In this document: piece after piece, positions 15,722-24,399 of the stretch | Numbering within the stretch: position 1 is the stretch's first letter | Layout: every line of letters begins with the position of its first letter | NCBI GenBank assembly: GCA_963782415.1 | Contig: CAWAJT010000009.1 | Coordinates: forward strand, 124,001 to 188,000 | Direction of reading: 5' to 3' | DNA: 64,000 nucleotides | Origin: Bog-473 sp963782415 | GTDB lineage: Bacteria > Actinomycetota > Acidimicrobiia > Acidimicrobiales > RAAP-2 | Made by a program: the position numbers and the translations under genes | Notes under the pieces: model-generated | What the model was told of the DNA's origin: nothing | What the model saw: the letters and a program-made list of their open reading frames with translations, nothing else | Database searches by the model: none

Positions 15722-16321
15722 TCAGGCGAGGTCGGGCGGGCGACCGGTCAGGCCGAGGAGGCGGTCGAGCAGCGGGGCTTCCTCGGGGACCGGTACCGCC
15801 GACGGGTAGACCCCTATGGTGCGCCATTCCTCGGCGTGGGGGCTCACCTCGGCCCACAGGCCCTGCACGAGCTCGTCGGGGAGCCTGGCGTCCACCCCGA
15901 TCACCCGGGCGATGTCGTGGGCCCGCAGGCCCCGGAACTGGTTGATCTGCCAGAAGTACTCCCGCACCGAGTAGTCGCCGAATGACAGGTGCGCCGGCGC
16001 GTCGAGATCCGTCACGCCGGCCGCCGCGGCGCACGCTCGATCCACGATCGCCTCGAAGCTGGCGACGGGGTCGGAGCCCAGGAGGTCCCCGTCGAACTTA
16101 TCCGCGCCGGCCTCCTCCATGGTGCGCCCCGCCAGCATGTCGGGCACCCAGGCGTCGTCGTAGGCGTGGTAGTTGACCAGCGTACGCAGAGCGGGCGGCT
16201 CGGGCCGGCTCCTCGTGGCGAAACTGCTCGGCATCGTCATGTCCCACTGCTCGGGGGCGATCTGCGCAACGACACGGGCCAGCGCCCGGTCCGCCAGCTG
16301 GAAGACATCTGGTTCAACCAT
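15722..16321 (-). CDS. DinB-fold, mycothiol-dependent isomerase-like protein
   Basis: A 199-aa protein with the four-helix DinB/maleylpyruvate-isomerase-like fold. FQLADRALARVVAQIAPEQWD opens the first helix, LVNYHAYDDAWVPDML supplies the first metal-ligand His region, and FWQINQFRGLRAHDIARVIG gives the last ligand His near the C-terminus. Such actinobacterial proteins bind a divalent metal and often use mycothiol; the reaction here is unknown. ATG 16321 has GAGGAG eight bases upstream. It converges with the acyl-CoA synthetase. A second, only distantly similar member lies at 49701-50267. Confidence 0.65.
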   Translation of the reverse strand: MVEPDVFQLADRALARVVAQIAPEQWDMTMPSSFATRSRPEPPALRTLVNYHAYDDAWVPDMLAGRTMEEAGADKFDGDLLGSDPVASFEAIVDRACAAAAGVTDLDAPAHLSFGDYSVREYFWQINQFRGLRAHDIARVIGVDARLPDELVQGLWAEVSPHAEEWRTIGVYPSAVPVPEEAPLLDRLLGLTGRPPDLA

Positions 16322-16425
16322 CAACGTCGCTCCTCGCTCTGCCGTTGCGCCCGGCCCGGCGGCGGCGCGTCATTGTGCCCGACGGTTGTGACGCCCGACC
16401 GGGTCACCGACGCCCCGGCGGACGC

Positions 16426-16456
16426 GCACGTGCCGGCCACGAGGGCCGGCACGTGC
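16426..16456 (-). terminator. 13-bp perfect hairpin after the peroxiredoxin gene
   Basis: GCACGTGCCGGCC and its exact complement flank the loop ACGAG. It lies 39 bases downstream of the peroxiredoxin stop on the minus strand. There is no T-tract, as is common for actinobacterial terminators; it could equally be a processing or insulation hairpin before the DinB-fold gene. Confidence 0.6.
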
Positions 16457-16494
16457 CAGGAATCAGTCCCGGTCCCCCGGGACGTGGTGTCCCC

Positions 16495-17130
16495 TCAGCG
16501 GTTGGGCTGAGGCGTCACCCGCAGGTAGGGCTTCAGGGCCTTCCAGCCCTTGGGGAAGCGACCCTTGGCGTCGTCGTCGCTGAGGGCGGGGGCGATGATG
16601 ACGTCCTCGCCGTCGGTCCAGTTGACCGGCGTCGCCACGGAGTAGTCCGCCGTCAGCTGCAGCGAGTCCAGGACGCGGAGGATCTCGTCCACGTTGCGCC
16701 CCGTCGAGGCCGGGTAGGTCAGCGTGAGCTTGACCTTCTTGTCAGGGCCGATGATGAAGACAGACCGCACCGTGAGGGTGTCGTTGGCGTTGGGGTGGAT
16801 CATGTCGTACAGGTCCGCGACCTTACGGTCCTCGTCGCCGATCAGCGGGAAGGCCAGGGCCGAACCCTGGGTCTCCTTGATGTCGCCCGCCCAGCCCTTG
16901 TGGGACTCGACCGAGTCGACCGAGAGGCCGATCAGCTTGGCGTTGCGCTTGTCGAATTCGGGCTTGGCCTTGGAGAACGCCCCCAGCTCGGTCGTGCAGA
17001 CGGGCGTGAAGTCCTTGGGATGGGAGAAGAGGACACCCCAGCTGTCGCCCAACCACTCGTGGAAATTGATCGTGCCTTCGGTGGTGTCCGCCGTGAAGTC
17101 GGGGGCGGTGTCCCCGAGTCGTACTGCCAT
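16495..17130 (-). CDS. 1-Cys peroxiredoxin (Prx6 type)
   Basis: Thiol peroxidase of 211 aa that reduces H2O2 and organic peroxides in the cytoplasm. The peroxidatic site is FSHPKDFTPVCTTELG with Cys45. No other Cys occurs, so it is a true 1-Cys enzyme needing an external reductant. The long C-terminal domain (VNWTDGEDVIIAPALSDDDAKGRFP) is diagnostic of the Prx6 class. ATG 17130 has a strong AGGAGG. It is divergent from the crotonase gene. Confidence 0.95.
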   Translation of the reverse strand: MAVRLGDTAPDFTADTTEGTINFHEWLGDSWGVLFSHPKDFTPVCTTELGAFSKAKPEFDKRNAKLIGLSVDSVESHKGWAGDIKETQGSALAFPLIGDEDRKVADLYDMIHPNANDTLTVRSVFIIGPDKKVKLTLTYPASTGRNVDEILRVLDSLQLTADYSVATPVNWTDGEDVIIAPALSDDDAKGRFPKGWKALKPYLRVTPQPNR

Positions 17131-17319
17131 TGTGTTCCTCCTGGAAATGATGAGGTCCGTCGGTGCGACCACTGACCTTACCGGCTGCTCCGGCAATTGT
17201 CGACACGATTGGTCATATTTCTCGCCACCGCTGCCGGGGTGGTGAAAAGGGGCGTTCACCTGGGAACCAAAGAGGACTCGATGTGCGGACGCCCACGGAA
17301 GCCGTGCGAGAATGCCTCC

Positions 17320-18147
17320 ATGTGTCCCGACCCGTTGGCCGACGACCCCTCGCAACGGACCTACGAGCCCTACCGGGCCGACACCTTGCTCGTCGAGCAC
17401 GACGGACCCGTGAGCGTAGTCACGATCAACCGCCCCGAGCGGCGCAACGCCGTCGACAGCGTGTGCGCCGACCAGTTGCGGGAGGCCTTCGAGGCCTTCG
17501 ACCAAGACGACGAGCGCTCGGTGGCGGTGCTGGCCGGCGCCGAGGGAACCTTCTGTGCCGGCGCCGACCTGAAGGCGGTCGCCCAAGGGGATCGCAGGCC
17601 GATCCCCGACGACGGTCCGGGCCCGATGGGCCCGACGCGCCTGACGTTGGGCAAGCCGGTCATCGCCGCCGTCGAGGGTTTCGCCGTGGCCGGTGGTCTT
17701 GAGCTTGCCCTGTGGTGCGACCTCCGGGTGGCCGCCGAGGACGCCATCTTCGGGGTCTTCTGCCGCCGCTTCGGTGTGCCGCTCTGCGACCTGGGGACGG
17801 TCCGGCTCCCGCGCATCGTCGGACACGGACGCGCCATGGACCTCATCTTGACCGGGCGGGCCGTACCGGCGCCCGAGGCGTTGACGATGGGTCTCGTCAA
17901 CCGCGTCGTCGCCCCGGGTGCGGCGCGCTCAGCGGCCGTGGCCCTGGCCCATCACCTGGCCGCGCTCCCCCAGGTCTGCCTGCGCTCGGACCGCATGAGC
18001 GCGCTCGAGCAGTGGGGGATGCGCGAAGGAGATGCCGCCGTGGGCGAGGCCCGGCGCGGGCGCGAGGTCGTCCAGAGCGGCGAGACACTCCAAGGAGCGA
18101 TGCGGTTCGCGGGAGGTGCCGGCCGTCGTGGCGTTGCGCTCGACTGA
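17320..18147 (+). CDS. Crotonase-family protein (enoyl-CoA hydratase-like)
   Basis: Crotonase-fold protein of about 275 aa acting on acyl-CoA thioesters. Visible are TINRPERRNAVD, GTFCAGADLKAV (oxyanion hole 1) and VAGGLELALWCDLRVA with the first catalytic Glu. At the second Glu position the sequence reads FGVPLCDLGTVRLPRIVG, without the usual PE motif, so water addition may be impaired and another crotonase reaction is possible. A start at ATG 17281 with AGAGG is an alternative adding 13 residues; GAGAAT six bases before 17320 resembles a weak leaderless promoter. It overlaps the HAD gene by 20 bases. Confidence 0.8.
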   Translation: MCPDPLADDPSQRTYEPYRADTLLVEHDGPVSVVTINRPERRNAVDSVCADQLREAFEAFDQDDERSVAVLAGAEGTFCAGADLKAVAQGDRRPIPDDGPGPMGPTRLTLGKPVIAAVEGFAVAGGLELALWCDLRVAAEDAIFGVFCRRFGVPLCDLGTVRLPRIVGHGRAMDLILTGRAVPAPEALTMGLVNRVVAPGAARSAAVALAHHLAALPQVCLRSDRMSALEQWGMREGDAAVGEARRGREVVQSGETLQGAMRFAGGAGRRGVALD

Positions 18148-18889
18148 CGACTCCACTGACGGACAGCGGCCACCTGGTCGGCCGACGGTCGCCGCCTTCG
18201 ACTTCGACGGCACGCTGACCGACGCCGGCAGCGCCTTCCCGTTCCTGATCAGCCTGCGCGGGCTCCTGCCGGTCCTGCGCGCCACGATCCGCCTCTCGCC
18301 GGGCCTCCTGCGGGCGGCCATCGCGGGCGGCACGGCGGCCGACGACATCAAGGAGCAGCTCTTCCACCGCCTCCTCGGTGGGCTCGCCGTCGAGGAGCTC
18401 GATCGCCGCTCGGCCGTTTTCGCCCGCCGCCACGTGGCGCGCCATCTACGCGACGACACCCGCCGACGCCTGGAGTGGCACCGCCAGCAGGGTCATTACA
18501 CCGTGATCGTGTCGGCGTCACCCGAGTGCTACGTCAGCCCGGCCGGCGAGGAACTCGGTGTCGACGGGGTGGTGGCAACCCGCCTGGCCGTGGGCGGCGG
18601 CGGCATCTTGACCGGGGGGTACGAAGGCAAGAACTGCCGAGGAGCCGAGAAGTACGCGCGGCTGATCGTCCACCTTCGCTCGCGGGGCCTCCTGTCGAAC
18701 AACGGTGGCGAGCATCCGGTGCTGTGGGCCTACGGCAACAGCCGCGGTGACCTGCGCTTGCTCAATGCGGCGGACCACGGTGTGGACGCCGGACGCCTGG
18801 GTCCGTTGGGGCGCTTGCGCCGTTTCCCCCGACTCTCCGAGGTCGCAGCCTCAGCCGGGAGTGGCGGCGATCCCCACGGCATGGCCTGA
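18128..18889 (+). CDS. HAD-superfamily hydrolase, subfamily IB (SerB-like phosphatase)
   Basis: Phosphatase of about 253 aa. Motif I is AFDFDGTLTDAGSAF (nucleophile and acid Asp), motif II is VIVSASPECYVSPAGEELGVD, motif III includes the Lys of EKYARL, and motif IV is YGNSRGDLRLLNAAD. The GKNCRGAEKY segment is typical of HAD-IB proteins such as CicA and of the PSPase-like domains in lipid-modifying fusions. GTG 18128 is the chosen start, with GTG 18116 (GGGAGG overlap) as alternative. Its 3' end overlaps the opposite SpoIID-like gene by 39 bases. Substrate unknown. Confidence 0.8.
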   Translation: MALRSTDDSTDGQRPPGRPTVAAFDFDGTLTDAGSAFPFLISLRGLLPVLRATIRLSPGLLRAAIAGGTAADDIKEQLFHRLLGGLAVEELDRRSAVFARRHVARHLRDDTRRRLEWHRQQGHYTVIVSASPECYVSPAGEELGVDGVVATRLAVGGGGILTGGYEGKNCRGAEKYARLIVHLRSRGLLSNNGGEHPVLWAYGNSRGDLRLLNAADHGVDAGRLGPLGRLRRFPRLSEVAASAGSGGDPHGMA

Positions 18890-21013
18890 GTAATTCTTCA
18901 CGGCGGTGGTGACGTCGCCAAAGTAGGGCGCGTCGCCGTAGGCAAAGGCCTGGCCACTGCCGTTCACCGCGTCGAAGCCCTGCCCGCTGAAGTCCGGGAT
19001 CAGCCCGGTCATCGGTCCCTTCATGCTGCCGAGACCGGGCGAGGCGCCCGAGGTGCCGACCTGCGGGGCGTTGCCGAAGCCGTACACGGTGCCGTTGGCG
19101 CCGAGCACCCAGTACCCGCCCCCGTTCGGCGTCGGGGCCACACCGACGAGTGCGGTGGCGGGTGGCGCGCCCCCCAGAGAGCCGAAGAACCCGGCGTCTC
19201 CGAAGGCGAAAACGCCACCGTCCGACGCGATGAGCCAGTAACCCATGCCGTCACGTGTGGGCACCATGCCGATGACCGGTCTGTTCAGCCGGATGCTGCC
19301 CGTGCTGCCGTAGAAGCCGGCGTCGCCATAGGCGAAGATGCCGCCGTCGGAGGCCACCAGCCAGTAGCCACCGCCACCGGGTGTCACCGCCATGCCGACC
19401 ATCGGCTTGTTCAGCCGGATGCTCCCGGTGCTGCCGTGAAACTGTGCGTCGCCGAAGCTGAAGACGCCGCCGTCGGTCGCCACTTCCCAGTAGCCGGCCG
19501 CGTCGTGCGTCGACGCCATGCCGACCACGGGCGCGTTGAGGCGCATGCCCCCGGTGCTGCCGTAGAACTGCGCGTTGCCGAAGCTGAACACGCCGCCGTC
19601 TGCGGCGTTGATCCAGTAGCCGCCGACACCACCGCTCGCGCCGATGGTCGCCGTTCCGCCGGGGAGGCTGGCGAGCTGTGCCGGCGCGTAGTAGTGCCCC
19701 ACGATCTGTTGATACGTCCAGTTCCCGTCGCCGTTGTCCTGACCGATGGCGTAGCCGAGCGCGCCCCATTGGCCCATCCCGATGCCGTGACCCCAACCCT
19801 GGCCACTGATGAACGCGGAAGAGCCGTCCGTCGACGTCACGGTGAGGAGGTCCGACTTGAGCCCCAGGCCGACGTAGAACTCGGTGCCAGGAATGGTGAT
19901 GTTCTGCGACGTCCCATTGAGCGTGATGCTGGCCAGCCGACCGAAGGTGCTCTCGTTGAAGGGGCGGCCGGGGTCGAACGTGGCGCCGCCGAAACCGGTG
20001 AAGGTCCCGATCTGCGGCCATGCCGCCTGGATCGCGCCGTAGGTGACCGAGGTGGACCAGGTGTGGTTCGGGTTGCAGGCGCCGCTGACGCAGACCGCGT
20101 CGCCGTCGTCCGGCACGGCGGTGAACGGCGACTGCTCGTTCGCGCTCGAGGTGTAGCCACCGGTCGAAGCCGAGTACTCGGTCGTGGCGACCTGGCCGTT
20201 GGGCATGACCATCACCTGGCCGGCCGTGTCGTTGGCGGCGGCGATGGTGGTCGCCGTCTCGTACTGCACGCCGCGATAGGTCTGGCACGTCAGGTCGCAC
20301 GTGTCGGCGTACCCGCCGTAGCCACCCAGGTTGGCCAGCACGTAGGAGCGGACGGCGACCGACTGCGCCTCGAGCTCCTGGAAGCCCCAATTCATTCCCT
20401 GCGGACCGGGGAGGCCCAGGCTGGCCCAGCTCGACGGCGACTCACCGGGCACGGTGTCGGCCACGTACTGCTCCAGGGGCAACGTGTTGACGGACCTGGC
20501 CTGCCCGAGCGAGTTGTACATCGCGGTCAGCGTCCCGTGGACGGTGGGACTGCCGCTCGCCACACACAAGGTCAGCAACCCACCGACCGGCGACGCCACC
20601 GGATTCGTCTGGCTCGTCGCCACCGCAGCCCACGGGCCGCTGCACCCCGGTCCGCTGTCGACCTCCCACGTCCCCGCGCTCTGATGGAACCGCACGGCGG
20701 CGGCCGCCCCGCCAGGGACCCCGGGAGCGGACACCTGGCCGCCTGACGCGGCGACGATGACGTCGAGTCCGTCGTTCTCTGTCATGTCGATACGCACGTT
20801 GGTCGCGTCACCCGGCAAGGCGTGCGCCCCCGACGACTGGATCAGGGGGACCGAGGGTCGATCCGGCGCGCCGAGGTCGGCCGCCGCCGGCGGTGCAAGG
20901 GCAACCAGAGCCGTGGGCACCACGACGCCGAGCGAAACGAAGAGGACGGCCAGTGCTCGGGCGGGATGGCGACGTGTTGCACGCTGGCGCGCGACAGCAG
21001 TTTTCAACAGCAC
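18851..21013 (-). CDS. Secreted SpoIID/LytB-domain protein with six ~42-aa repeats
   Basis: Exported cell-wall protein of 720 aa. Residues 1-46 are a Sec signal (basic start, hydrophobic LAVLFVSLGVVVPTALVAL, Ala-rich cleavage site). Residues about 170-430 carry a SpoIID-like domain: LPLEQYVADTVPGESPSSW, FQELEAQSVAVRSYVL and GQGWGHGIGMGQWGALG, hallmarks of lytic transglycosylases that act on stem-less glycan strands and of LytB amidase enhancers. Residues 465-720 are six repeats beginning GYW-x-x-A-x-D-G-G. It borders the glycan locus. TAACCT lies nine bases before the GTG. Likely role: peptidoglycan remodelling with a surface-binding repeat domain (inference). Confidence 0.82.
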   Translation of the reverse strand: MLLKTAVARQRATRRHPARALAVLFVSLGVVVPTALVALAPPAAADLGAPDRPSVPLIQSSGAHALPGDATNVRIDMTENDGLDVIVAASGGQVSAPGVPGGAAAAVRFHQSAGTWEVDSGPGCSGPWAAVATSQTNPVASPVGGLLTLCVASGSPTVHGTLTAMYNSLGQARSVNTLPLEQYVADTVPGESPSSWASLGLPGPQGMNWGFQELEAQSVAVRSYVLANLGGYGGYADTCDLTCQTYRGVQYETATTIAAANDTAGQVMVMPNGQVATTEYSASTGGYTSSANEQSPFTAVPDDGDAVCVSGACNPNHTWSTSVTYGAIQAAWPQIGTFTGFGGATFDPGRPFNESTFGRLASITLNGTSQNITIPGTEFYVGLGLKSDLLTVTSTDGSSAFISGQGWGHGIGMGQWGALGYAIGQDNGDGNWTYQQIVGHYYAPAQLASLPGGTATIGASGGVGGYWINAADGGVFSFGNAQFYGSTGGMRLNAPVVGMASTHDAAGYWEVATDGGVFSFGDAQFHGSTGSIRLNKPMVGMAVTPGGGGYWLVASDGGIFAYGDAGFYGSTGSIRLNRPVIGMVPTRDGMGYWLIASDGGVFAFGDAGFFGSLGGAPPATALVGVAPTPNGGGYWVLGANGTVYGFGNAPQVGTSGASPGLGSMKGPMTGLIPDFSGQGFDAVNGSGQAFAYGDAPYFGDVTTAVKNYSGHAVGIAATPG
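18854..19621 (-). repeat. Six ~42-residue GYW/SDGG/FGDA repeats (SpoIID-like protein)
   Basis: Protein repeats with the pattern GYWxVAxDGGVFxFGDAxF-x-GSxGxxxLNxPVxGMxxT. The first three copies are close to each other, and the last two are degenerate. The same pattern recurs at 27113-27853. Confidence 0.9.
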
Positions 21014-21088
21014 GATCGTGCAAGGTTACCGGCGAGACCTGGCGCATTTGGTGCATGGGGCGACCCAATCGGCGTGCACGAGCACCGA

Positions 21089-21094
21089 TACACT
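21089..21094 (+). promoter_or_regulatory. Predicted -10 box of the first glycan-locus glycosyltransferase
   Basis: TACACT, eight bases before GTG 21103. It sets the start well inside the longer open frame beginning at 20893. Confidence 0.45.
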
Positions 21095-21102
21095 GCACGG
21101 CC

Positions 21103-22182
21103 GTGCGGGTCGACCAGGTCATACCGTCCCTGGCCAGCCGTGACGCAATCGGGGTCCACACCGTCAATCTGCGCAACGGATTGCGCGCCGCCGGCATCGA
21201 CTCGGACATCTTCTACGGCAGCCACACCGCGGACGTGCAGGCCGAGGGCAGACCGGTGATCGATCTCGGCCGATCCGGCCGTGATCGCTGGCTCCTCTAT
21301 CAAGCGTCCATCGGCAGCCCCGTGTTCGACATTTTCGCGGCGCGCTCGGAGCCGAAGCTCGTCAACTACCACAACATCACTCCCGCGTCGCTGCTGCGCG
21401 ACTGGGAGCCCGCCGTGGCGTACGAGGTCGAGTTGGGCCGCACCCAGCTGGCGCGCCTGGCGCCCCAGAGCCGCTTCGCCGTTGCCGACTCCGCCTTCAA
21501 TGAAACCGAGCTGCACGCGCTCGGCTACGAAAGGACCGCCGTCGTGCCGCTGCTGATCGACATGCAGGCGAAGAGCGATGCGCCCGATCCGATGCTGGCC
21601 CGCACCCTGGCGCGACGCAAAGAGCGCGAGGGCGGTGCCGACCTTCTCTACGTGGGGAAGATCTCCCCGCACAAGGCACCGCACGATCTTGTCAAGATGC
21701 TCGAGGTCCTCCGGCGCACCGCCGACCCGGCAGCCCGCCTGCATCTCGTCGGCTCGCCGCTCGGGGAGACCTACGAGCCCGCGTTGCTCGACTTCATCGA
21801 CGAGCTGGGTCTCTCCGACGTCGTCAACCTCCCCGGCTCCGTCAGCGGCGCCGAACTCGAGGCGTACTTCCAGGCCGCCGACATCTTCGTCATGGCCTCG
21901 GACCACGAGGGCTTCTGCGTCCCCCTGGCCGAAGCCATGGGCCACGGCGTCCCGATCGTCGCCTACGGCGTGACCGCGGTACCCGAGACGGTCGGCGAGG
22001 CGGGCCTCGTCCTGCCGGACAAGGCGCCGATACCGTTCGCGGCCGCGGTGGGGCGTGTGCTGCACGACGCGACACTGCGCATGGTCCTGGCCACGGCCGG
22101 GCGCCAGCGTGCAGCCGAGTTCGACCTCGGCGCATCGACGCGACGCTTCGTCGAGCTGGTCCAACACGCCCTGAGCGCCTGA
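21103..22182 (+). CDS. GT4-family glycosyltransferase
   Basis: Retaining GT-B glycosyltransferase of 359 aa. It shares with three genes on the other strand (22250-23311, 23308-24399, 30098-31204) an N-terminal theme, here RDAIGVHTVNLRNGLRAAGI, and a VNYHNITPA acceptor-domain motif. The donor domain has LLYVGKISPHKAPHDLVKML and the E-x7-E signature DHEGFCVPLAEAMGHGVP. The predicted product is a cytoplasmic enzyme adding a sugar to a growing surface glycan that the ABC exporter at 32-34 kb would export. Donor and linkage cannot be read. Confidence 0.87.
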   Translation: MRVDQVIPSLASRDAIGVHTVNLRNGLRAAGIDSDIFYGSHTADVQAEGRPVIDLGRSGRDRWLLYQASIGSPVFDIFAARSEPKLVNYHNITPASLLRDWEPAVAYEVELGRTQLARLAPQSRFAVADSAFNETELHALGYERTAVVPLLIDMQAKSDAPDPMLARTLARRKEREGGADLLYVGKISPHKAPHDLVKMLEVLRRTADPAARLHLVGSPLGETYEPALLDFIDELGLSDVVNLPGSVSGAELEAYFQAADIFVMASDHEGFCVPLAEAMGHGVPIVAYGVTAVPETVGEAGLVLPDKAPIPFAAAVGRVLHDATLRMVLATAGRQRAAEFDLGASTRRFVELVQHALSA

Positions 22183-22215
22183 CACCCGGACAGCCAGGTC
22201 AGGTGGGCAGCGAGG

Positions 22216-22254
22216 TCAGGTCGGTGGTGCGGTCAGGTCGGTGGTGCGGTCAGG
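22216..22254 (+). repeat. 17-bp tandem repeat between convergent glycosyltransferase genes
   Basis: TCAGGTCGGTGGTGCGG occurs twice (22216-22232, 22233-22249) and a third copy starts (TCAGG). It ends within the last codons of the minus-strand gene. Likely replication slippage. Confidence 0.85.
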
Positions 22255-23311
22255 CAGACAACGCGGTCACCAGGTCGACGGTCCGCGCCGCGGCACTCGG
22301 GAGATCCAGGGCGATCAGCCGCTGGGTGGCAGCGCGCGCCAGGTCGGCGCGCGCATCTATGTCCCGCACCACCGCGGCGGTGGCGGCGGCAACCGCGTAG
22401 GGATCACGGGCGTCGACGAGGACGCCGGCGTCGCCGACGACTTCCGGCAGCGCGCCGGCGGTGTTGGCGACAACGGGGACGCCGAGCGTCATCGCCTCCA
22501 GGACGGGCACGCCAAATCCCTCGTGGCCCGACGTCACGACCAGGACGTCGGAGCCCGCCATGACCTCGATGAGGTCGTCGTCGCGCACGGCGCCAGCGAA
22601 GCGCACCGCGTCCTGGAGCCCGAGCTCGGCCACGAAACGATGGAGAGCTGCCGTGTAGGACGGCACGACGGGGCGGCCCACCACTGAGAGCGTGGCCCCG
22701 GGGTCGTGGTGCGCCCGCGCCACCAACAGCGCCATGACGGCCCGTTCGATCGCCTTGTTGGGGGCGAGCCGACCGACACTGAGCCACCGTGCGCCCACGC
22801 CTGTCGCACCGGCGGCCCGTGAAGCGGCACCGGGGTCGGTGGTCACGATGGCGGCCGGGGGGACGACGGCCGTGCGCGCGAACCCTGCCTCACGCAGCTC
22901 CGCCTCGTTGAAGGCGGAGACGGCGACACCCAGGGCGGCGCGGGGGGCCAGCCGGCGGAGCTGGGTCAGGGCCAGCACCTGATGACGCGCCATGCCGTTG
23001 TCCCATGGCGCGTAGTACTCGGGCGGGGTGACGTTGTGGTAATTGACGGCCAGCGTTTCGGAGCGTGTGCCGAGCCATGGTGCGATAGCCGACGTCGTGG
23101 CGAATTGATAGACGAGCACGTCCGTTGGCTCTGCCTCGTCATCGTAGCGAGCGAATGGTCGAGTGGCCGATGCCGTGTCGGGGTCATCCCTCTCCACGTA
23201 AATCTCGGAACGGATGCCACGTTCCGACAGCACCTCGCGCAGTCGCAGCGTGTGCCGCCCTACCGCATCGGAACGGTGCAGCATCGGGACGAATTGATGG
23301 ATGCCGCTCAC
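22250..23311 (-). CDS. GT4-family glycosyltransferase
   Basis: A 353-aa paralogue of the next upstream gene. It opens with IHQFVPMLHRSDAVGRHTLRLREVL and has VYQFATTSAIAPWL and VNYHNVTPPEYYAPWDN in the acceptor domain. The donor domain has WLSVGRLAPNKAIERAVMALL and the motif HEGFGVPVLEAMTLGVP. The GTG at 23311 forms a GTGA overlap with the upstream stop. The two proteins look like products of a tandem duplication followed by divergence, suggesting successive transfer steps in one glycan. Confidence 0.88.
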   Translation of the reverse strand: MSGIHQFVPMLHRSDAVGRHTLRLREVLSERGIRSEIYVERDDPDTASATRPFARYDDEAEPTDVLVYQFATTSAIAPWLGTRSETLAVNYHNVTPPEYYAPWDNGMARHQVLALTQLRRLAPRAALGVAVSAFNEAELREAGFARTAVVPPAAIVTTDPGAASRAAGATGVGARWLSVGRLAPNKAIERAVMALLVARAHHDPGATLSVVGRPVVPSYTAALHRFVAELGLQDAVRFAGAVRDDDLIEVMAGSDVLVVTSGHEGFGVPVLEAMTLGVPVVANTAGALPEVVGDAGVLVDARDPYAVAAATAAVVRDIDARADLARAATQRLIALDLPSAAARTVDLVTALSA

Positions 23312-24399
23312 GGCGAGCCGGGCCCCGACCGCGCCAGGGGAACCAACAGGTCGACAAACCGGTTCGCTGCCGAGTCGAGGTCGAGCGCGGCCACGCGCCG
23401 GCGTTCGCCTTCGATCACTGCGGCGCGTCGCGATGCGTCGCCGAGCAGCGCCGCGACGGCGGCGGCCAATGCGAAGGGGTCCTTGTCCGAGACGAGCACC
23501 CCTGCTCCACCGAGGACCTCTGGAACCGCCCCTTGATCGAACGCCACGACGGGCACGCCGGCGGCCATCGCCTCGACGACCGGCACGCAGAACCCCTCAT
23601 GCTCGGATGTCACGACCAGCACGTCGGCCTGGGCGTACGCGGCGGCGACGGTGGCGTCGCTGGCATGGCCCCCGAACACGACGGCATCAGCAAGGCCCAG
23701 CTCGGCGACATACCGGTGCAACGCGTTGACGTACGAGTCCGTCGCCGGCTTGCCGATAACGTGCAACGAGGCGCCGACGTCGCCTTGGGCGTGGGCGACG
23801 GCCAACGCGGCGATGGTGCTCTCGAGCGCCTTGTTGGGCGAGACCCTGCCGACAGCCAACCAGCGCGCACCAGGGGCCACGGCGCCCACGGTGCGATGTG
23901 CAGTCGCTCCATGGCGGGGGGCCTCGGTGTGCAGCGCGGCCGATGGCGAAATCACCGCCGTCCTTGCGAAGCCCGCGGCAGCCAGATGTGCCTCGTTGTA
24001 GGCCGAATCGGCGACCGCAATTGCGGTGCGCGGGGCAAGCAATCGCAGATCCCCCTGCGCACGCAGCTGTCCCAGGGCCAAGTGGTTGTCCCAGGGCGCC
24101 ATCAGCTCGGGTGGTGTGACGTTGTGGTAGTTCACCACCAGGGTTTCGGACCGCGCCGCCAACCACGGCGCCATGGCGGAGGCGGTGGCGAACTGGTACA
24201 CGACGACGTCGCCGGGATTCGCCATATCGGGGTAGGCGAGCACGGCAACCGTCTCATCAGCAGTGTCGTCGTCGATCGTGTCGACGAAGATCTCCGACTG
24301 CACACCGCGGTCCCTCGTGGCGTCGCGCAGGCGCAGGGTGTGTCGGCCCACGGCATCGCCACGATGCAGCACGGGGACGAAATGATGGATGCTGATCAC
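23308..24399 (-). CDS. GT4-family glycosyltransferase (paralogue of 22250-23311)
   Basis: A 363-aa enzyme beginning ISIHHFVPVLHRGDAVGRHTLRLRD, nearly the same opening as its downstream neighbour, followed by VYQFATASAMAPWLAARSET and VVNYHNVTPPELMAPWDN. The donor domain has WLAVGRVSPNKALESTIAAL and HEGFCVPVVEAMAAGVP. It is coupled by GTGA overlaps to genes on both sides. It belongs to a minus-strand operon of a methyltransferase-like gene and two glycosyltransferases. Confidence 0.88.
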   Translation of the reverse strand: MISIHHFVPVLHRGDAVGRHTLRLRDATRDRGVQSEIFVDTIDDDTADETVAVLAYPDMANPGDVVVYQFATASAMAPWLAARSETLVVNYHNVTPPELMAPWDNHLALGQLRAQGDLRLLAPRTAIAVADSAYNEAHLAAAGFARTAVISPSAALHTEAPRHGATAHRTVGAVAPGARWLAVGRVSPNKALESTIAALAVAHAQGDVGASLHVIGKPATDSYVNALHRYVAELGLADAVVFGGHASDATVAAAYAQADVLVVTSEHEGFCVPVVEAMAAGVPVVAFDQGAVPEVLGGAGVLVSDKDPFALAAAVAALLGDASRRAAVIEGERRRVAALDLDSAANRFVDLLVPLARSGPGSP

